NCBI GenBank assembly: GCA_950097015.1
Contig: CATNEN010000039.1
Coordinates: 2,203,501-2,267,500, forward strand
Origin: Macrostomum hystrix
Lineage: Eukaryota > Platyhelminthes > Macrostomidae
DNA length: 64,000 bases
Direction of reading: 5' to 3'
In this document: positions 59,764 through 64,000 of the stretch, piece after piece
How the letters are laid out: each line of letters starts with the position of its first letter
Position numbering within the stretch: the first letter of the stretch is position 1
Notes under the pieces: model-generated
Told to the model about the DNA's origin: nothing
What the model saw: the letters and a program-made list of their open reading frames with translations, nothing else
Databases searched by the model: none
Position numbers and translations under genes: made by a program

Positions 59764-60240
59764 TCCTGTAATTGTCTCCCTCATTTATATTTGGCTTACG
59801 ATTATATAATTATTTACTTGTTTATGAACTCAGTCACATCTTAAAAGTACTGAAAACAGACTTTAATACTTTTGGAGTCTCAAGTATTTTTAGCTCTCTA
59901 AAATTATATAAAAATACTTTTTATCTGTTCAGTGCTTAAAAAATTGAATTCTTCTTCATTCTCTACTTTCAGTAGTGCAGTAGGGTATAAAATGTATGTA
60001 AATCTGCTATGCTAAGAAAAAACACCAACTTTTTGTATCCTTTGTTCTACAAACACAAAAAGCACAATTTCTAAACAATTAATTGGCTTTATCAACCAGC
60101 CTCTTGTAGTTCAATAATTAAAAGTTACTTGTTTCATCTTTCTTGCAAAGTTCTCTGGTCTCTCTTTGTCATTATCTTTCGTCGAAACCCTCAAATCGTA
60201 TAATTAACTTTCCCTTCTAATATACATCGAAGCCCCCATT
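59764..60240. other. AT-rich CNK-MFSD12 intergenic sequence
   Basis: No gene or repeat seen. Confidence 0.4.
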
Positions 60241-60320
60241 TCCGATTGGCTGGCTGGCTGCCTACCCATTTTCTGATTGGCTGGCTGGCTGGCTGCTTGC
60301 GCAGTTTCTGATTGGCCCTT
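60240..60320. promoter_or_regulatory. Cluster of inverted CCAAT boxes
   Basis: ATTGG occurs at 60245, 60276 and 60311, each in a (C/T)GATTGGC context with runs of GGCTGGCTGGCT, and once more at 60369. Spacing is about 31-35 bp. It could be an NF-Y-type promoter for MFSD12, about 0.7 kb downstream, or simply a short tandem repeat. Confidence 0.35.
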
Positions 60321-60663
60321 TGCCAATGTGTTTATTTTTGTACCCTCCTGGAGTAATTTGTTTTTTTTAATTGGAATATTGTGGCCCAATTGTGATGTGA
60401 TTAATACGCGGATCATTGTTCTAGTTTACAAAGACTTCGTGTTGTAATAAAATCTATTTTTCCGCCTACTGCATTATCCGGAGAATTTTTATTGCAAATC
60501 TGTTCATGTTGTCAGACTTAGATATTTGTTTGCGAAGCAAATCGTTTTTTTAAACAAAAACGCTGTATTACTCTCTGATTAGTCTCTCGTGCTCGCGTTT
60601 CTCATTTGATCTTGAAGATATCTTCTTAGAAACAGCAGGAGACTTGGACGATTTTCACTGAGC

Positions 60664-60910
60664 CTTTGATTGTAGCCTAGCGGTTATAGAGCGTTGGGCT
60701 CACGACTAGAAGGTTGCAGGTTCGATTCCCGACTATACTCTGCTTGGCTTCACCCAGATGTTAATTGGGTCCTAGAATTAGTTGGGGTAATTGAGGATGG
60801 GGTGTGGCGCCCCCCCCAGTCCATGGACTGAACAGCAGTACGCAGCCTTGAGACGCGCCGGCAATAGCTGCGGCTGTGCTGTCGGCTGCCCAATTGGGGA
60901 CGATAAAAAA
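60664..60910 (+). mobile_element. tRNA-derived SINE, family B
   Basis: A box (GTAGCCTAGCGGTTATAGA) and a perfect B box (GGTTCGATTCCC), then CCCAGTCCATGGACTGAACAG and AGCTGCGGCTGTGCTGTCGG. The head resembles a tRNA over about 70 bp but has no matching acceptor stem, so it is not a tRNA gene. Confidence 0.8.
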
Positions 60911-61039
60911 AGTATTTTTTTAGATTATTAGATTATATAATTGTTCTCAAATTATTCCCTGACCCTGAAGTTGCTAGATTGGGATATATTTTCTAGCTTT
61001 TACTTGCAGATGTGAGAGCGGACCAACCAGCGATTTGCC

Positions 61040-64000
61040 ATGGCCCTCACCCGACTACAGCGCATGGTATTCGGCTTCGGCCACGTTTTCAACGACCTCT
61101 GCGCGTCACTCTGGTTCACCTACCTCATCACGTACACCATGAATGTGCTGAAATTCTCCATGGGTAACGCTGGCAATCTCATGATCATTGGCCAGGTGGC
61201 TGACGGCCTCAGCACCACTTTCGTTGGCCTTGAGTCCGACCGGACCTCTCCGGGCGGATTTCGCGGCTACGGCCGGCGGAAAACTTGGCACGCCGTTGGC
61301 AGCGTCTGCGTGCTGATCAGCTTCCCGTTCATCTTCAACCCCATCCCGACTGCGCCGCATGCCGAAGAGTGGGCCAGGCTAATCTACTATGCGCCATTCA
61401 TTGTGCTGTTCCAGGTGCGATTGCCTGTCTTGCTGAAGAAAGTGCGCTAATTAAGTCATGAGCTTCAAAGTCTCTTAGAGAAAATTTGGCCATGAGCTCC
61501 AAGTTTCCAGTGGTTAGAGCTTCGAACTGAGAGGGTCTGGAGTTCGAATCTGAGGGAGACAGCATCTGACCCAGTTGAGTCAGGTGCTTTTTTAATCTGT
61601 GTTAGAGCACAGAATCGAAATTTGTACATTTACCAATTTGGTAATTCGTTAATTTTTTCGCAGTAGGGCACTTCCTTCGGTGACACTAGACCCTCAGCCA
61701 GCGAGGAGACAATTTTGTCCATCGCTGACTCCTGAGCACACAGGCACGCAGGTGTGTACATCTGTCCTGACTTTCTCATAGTCAGGCACTGTACCCTTTC
61801 ACTTGTGCCTTGGAGGTTGCACGACAAGCCCCCAAGCCTTCACTCCGCGGCTGCGCCCCAAATAAATGTGGCCTCGCCGCGGAATCGAACTCAGAGACCT
61901 TGTTGCGAGAGACAAACGCGTTAATCACCGTGCCACTCACCCCCTGTTAACTTACATTCCCACTCTTTCAGTTCGGCTGGGCGGCCGTGCAAAACTCGCA
62001 CCTGTCACTGATTCCGCAACTAGCCGAGACTGAAAGTGAGCGCACAAGCTTGAATTCCATTCGCTTCGCGTTCACAGTCGGCAGCAACATTGTGGTGTAC
62101 CTCAGCGCCTTCCTGCTGCTGCAATTCAACGAGCTCAATAAAAGCGGCCCGTCGGACGACTCGGGGCAGCTGAGCCCGGCTGATGCTGAGAATTTCCGCT
62201 ACCTGGTGTTCCTAGTCTGCGGCCTGGGCTGCCTTTTCAGCCTGCTCTTCCACCTGGTGCTGAAGGAGACACCGTCAGCAGCTTCAGCCACTGTAGCTGA
62301 CACGCGCGGCATCAACCACAGTGACGACGTCGACGACGGCAGCAGGAGCAGGAGCAGCAGGGATGAACAGCAGTCGCTAGTGGGCGCGCCTCCGGTGTCG
62401 ATTTTCTGCACGAAGATGCGCGCTCTGGACTGGCTGACTGAGCCGCAATTCTACGCCATCGGCGCTCTGTACATGCTCACCCGGCTAATCATCAACGTAG
62501 CCCAGGTCTACCTGCCCCTTCTAGTCACCGAATCCTTCTTCCTCCACAAAGCTTGGATTGCTGTTGTGCCCCTGGTTGTGTACTTTGTCAGCATGCTCAC
62601 CAGCGTCCTTATTGAGGCCTGCCACGCCTTGGGGAAAAACAGGCGAGTGCGGAATTCCTTGTGCTTCCCCAGTTTAGCTAACTATGGGAAATGGTGCCTG
62701 GCAATACTGTGTGACGGAATTCCTTGTGCTTCCCCAGTTTAGCTAACTATGGGAAATGGTGCCTGGCAATACTGTGTGACGGAATTCCTTGTGCTTCCTC
62801 AGTTTAGCTAACTATGGGAAATGGTGCCTGGCAATACTGTGTGACGGAATTCCTTGTGCTTCCCCAGTTTAGCTAACTATGGGAAATGGTGCCTGGCAAT
62901 ACTGTGTGATGCTATACTGATAATAAAATAATAATAGCAGGAGGGTTGTGGGCCCTGGCCCATCATTTGGTGGCACAAGACCTGCCAACAACGAGTAGGC
63001 AATTCTGCCCATTTCGCTGACTCCTGAGCACACACGCACACAGATTCTGCACGCAGGCACACGCTCACACAGGTGTGTACATCTGCCCTGACTTTCTCAT
63101 CGTCAGGCAGTGAATACTTGAATGTGCCTAGGAGTTGGCCCTCACTGGCGTGAGTTGCACGGCAAGCCCTCAGGCCTCAAATAAATGTGGCCTCGCCGCG
63201 GAATCGAGCTTATGGACTTTGGTACGAAAGGCAAACGCTCTTGCCAGTGCTCAACCCATTGTTGACTGCCGCATTGCTTTAATTCACTGAACTGTAAAAT
63301 AGACCAGAATAAGCCAGGGTGGAAGTATGTTTACTTTTATCGGTCCCACTGTCCATGGACTGTACAGCTAGCAGTCAAGGACCGCTAGAAGAAGGACGGG
63401 ACACTTCGTTTCTTGGAAAATTTATTAAAGGCAGATTTTTACGGAAAAATACACCAGCGAGATAGGAACTTTTCACGTTTTTCACATTAAACTGTTGATA
63501 ACTTTTTATTGAAAGCAGATCCAGTGCTGCTCTTTTGATATGTCTTGCAAAACATGTTGCTTCAACGAATTTCAGAAAGCTTAATGTGAAAAACGGGAAA
63601 GTTCCTATCTCGGTAGTGCATTTTCGTGTGAAAATCAGCCTTTAATACACTTTTCCAAGAAACGAAGTGTCACGTCCTTCTTCTTCTAGTGGTCCTTGCT
63701 AGCAGTGCGCAGCCTTTGCATGCTGCAGCTGTGCCACTTGCTGTAAATCTAGTTCGACTGTGTTAGTTTTTCATTAGTGTCTAGTCATCTGTGATTTAAC
63801 ATCCAGCTTTCGCGCTTAAAAGCCTACAGTTTTGTCACACTTGTTATTATCTGTCCATAATTGCAGAAAGCTGGCGAATCTGCTGGGCCTCGCTATGATT
63901 GGTGGCTTCTCCGCGAGTGCCTACCTGGTTCAGCCCAGTGCGGAGCTGCCCTGGCAGCTGATCCTGCCGGCTGTGTCCCTGGGCATTGGCAGCTCTGTCA
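61040..64000 (+). CDS. MFSD12: MFSD12-like major facilitator (lysosomal/melanosomal cysteine importer), 3' end beyond the window
   Basis: Exons 61040-61414 and 61972-62642, and 63867 to the window end, join in phase (0, 2). Residues 1-125 show RMVFGFGHVFNDLCASLWFT, LMIIGQVADGLSTTFVG, RKTWHAVGSVCVLISFPFIF and ARLIYYAPFIVLFQ. Exon 2 shows FGWAAVQNSHLSLIPQLAET, SLNSIRFAFTVGSN, ALYMLTRLIINVAQVYLPLL and then exon 3 KLANLLGLAMIGG. The order and motifs follow human MFSD12, needed for cystine/cysteine entry into lysosomes and melanosomes. The loop after helix 6 is Ser/Asp-rich. The join from exon 2 to exon 3 only works with a GC donor (AACAG then GCGAGT), a GC-AG intron. An acceptor (TTGCAG) stands 23 bp before the ATG, so a 5' UTR exon or a spliced leader may precede it. 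Confidence 0.93.
61505..61600 (+). mobile_element. tRNA-like SINE head (third type) in MFSD12 intron 1
   Basis: A-box-like AGTGGTTAGAGC and B-box GGAGTTCGAATCT, followed by a short body ending in a T run. Unlike families A and B in the body. Too short and unpaired to be a tRNA gene. Confidence 0.45.
61650..61955 (-). mobile_element. SINE family A in MFSD12 intron 1
   Basis: Minus-strand copy. B box and A box are near 61,880-61,940 (complement of CGCGGAATCGAACTC and GTGCCACTCACC), and the body contains CTGACTTTCTCATAGTCAGG. It ends about 20 bp from the exon 2 acceptor. Confidence 0.8.
62651..62910. repeat. Minisatellite, 65-bp unit, 4 copies, starting at the MFSD12 GC donor
   Basis: GGAATTCCTTGTGCTTCC recurs at 62651, 62716, 62781 and 62846. 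The array begins 8 bp after the exon end at 62642. Copies differ by one or two bases. Confidence 0.92.
62925..63260 (-). mobile_element. SINE family A in MFSD12 intron 2
   Basis: Minus-strand copy with its A/T-rich tail (TAATAAAATAATAATAG) at the left, the body CTGACTTTCTCATCGTCAGG and a B-box complement CGCGGAATCGAGC near 63,200. It directly follows the 65-bp array. Confidence 0.8.
63330..63745 (+). mobile_element. SINE family B fragment interrupted by a MITE
   Basis: CCCACTGTCCATGGACTGTA on the left and GTGCGCAGCC with GCAGCTGTGCC on the right match the continuous family B sequence at 60,818-60,890. They are separated by the element at 63376-63698. Confidence 0.6.
63376..63698. mobile_element. 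hAT-like MITE, 8-bp target duplication CTAGCAGT
   Basis: Inverted arms of about 120 bp (CAAGGACCGCTAGAAGAAGG at the left, complement at the right). CTAGCAGT stands at 63368-63375 and 63699-63706. Length 323 bp, no coding sequence. Confidence 0.8.

Noticed and set aside
60664-60740. tRNA gene
   Set aside because: A and B boxes are good, but no acceptor stem pairs and the same sequence continues into a SINE body found at 37335.

Overview
This is animal (metazoan) nuclear DNA. Genes are split by introns with GT-AG borders, coding exons are GC-balanced, and AT-rich non-coding DNA carries tRNA-derived SINEs, hAT-like and mariner DNA transposons, a Ty3/gypsy relic and many minisatellites. Intron style and repeat load suggest a small invertebrate, and a flatworm such as Macrostomum is one guess. 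The sequence does not fix the species.

Layout. (1) 430-8253 (+): a four-exon ZNFX1-like gene, an SF1 helicase with NF-X1 zinc fingers, whose C-terminus carries two ADP-ribosyltransferase (PARP-type) domains in tandem. (2) About 9885-11565 (+): a four-exon gene with weak resemblance to dimeric alpha/beta-barrel (DUF1330-type) proteins. (3) About 14195-17084 and 18443-20880 (-): two uncharacterised genes, the first glutamine-rich. (4) 23157-28206 (-): SLC30A9, a mitochondrial zinc transporter, complete in five exons, with a decayed tyrosine-recombinase element in intron 2. (5) 29416-31095 (-): EIF2B2, complete in three exons. (6) 31.1-38.5 kb: a gene-free block of nested DNA transposons, a gypsy fragment and a SINE. 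(7) 38573-59583 (+): CNK (connector enhancer of KSR), complete in ten exons (SAM, CRIC, PDZ, PH, proline-rich tail, C-terminal PDZ ligand). One of its introns holds a mariner and another a 7.1 kb satellite. (8) 61040 to the window end (+): MFSD12, cut off by the window.

The genes are unrelated housekeeping, signalling and RNA-surveillance genes. No operon or gene cluster joins them. Exon joins given below were checked by hand for reading phase, and the totals for ZNFX1, SLC30A9, EIF2B2 and CNK are exact multiples of three.

The two most notable things are the ZNFX1 to tandem ADP-ribosyltransferase fusion, and the fact that almost every long intron or intergenic gap has its own private minisatellite. 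These often start within a few bases of a splice site and often carry splice-like motifs in the unit.
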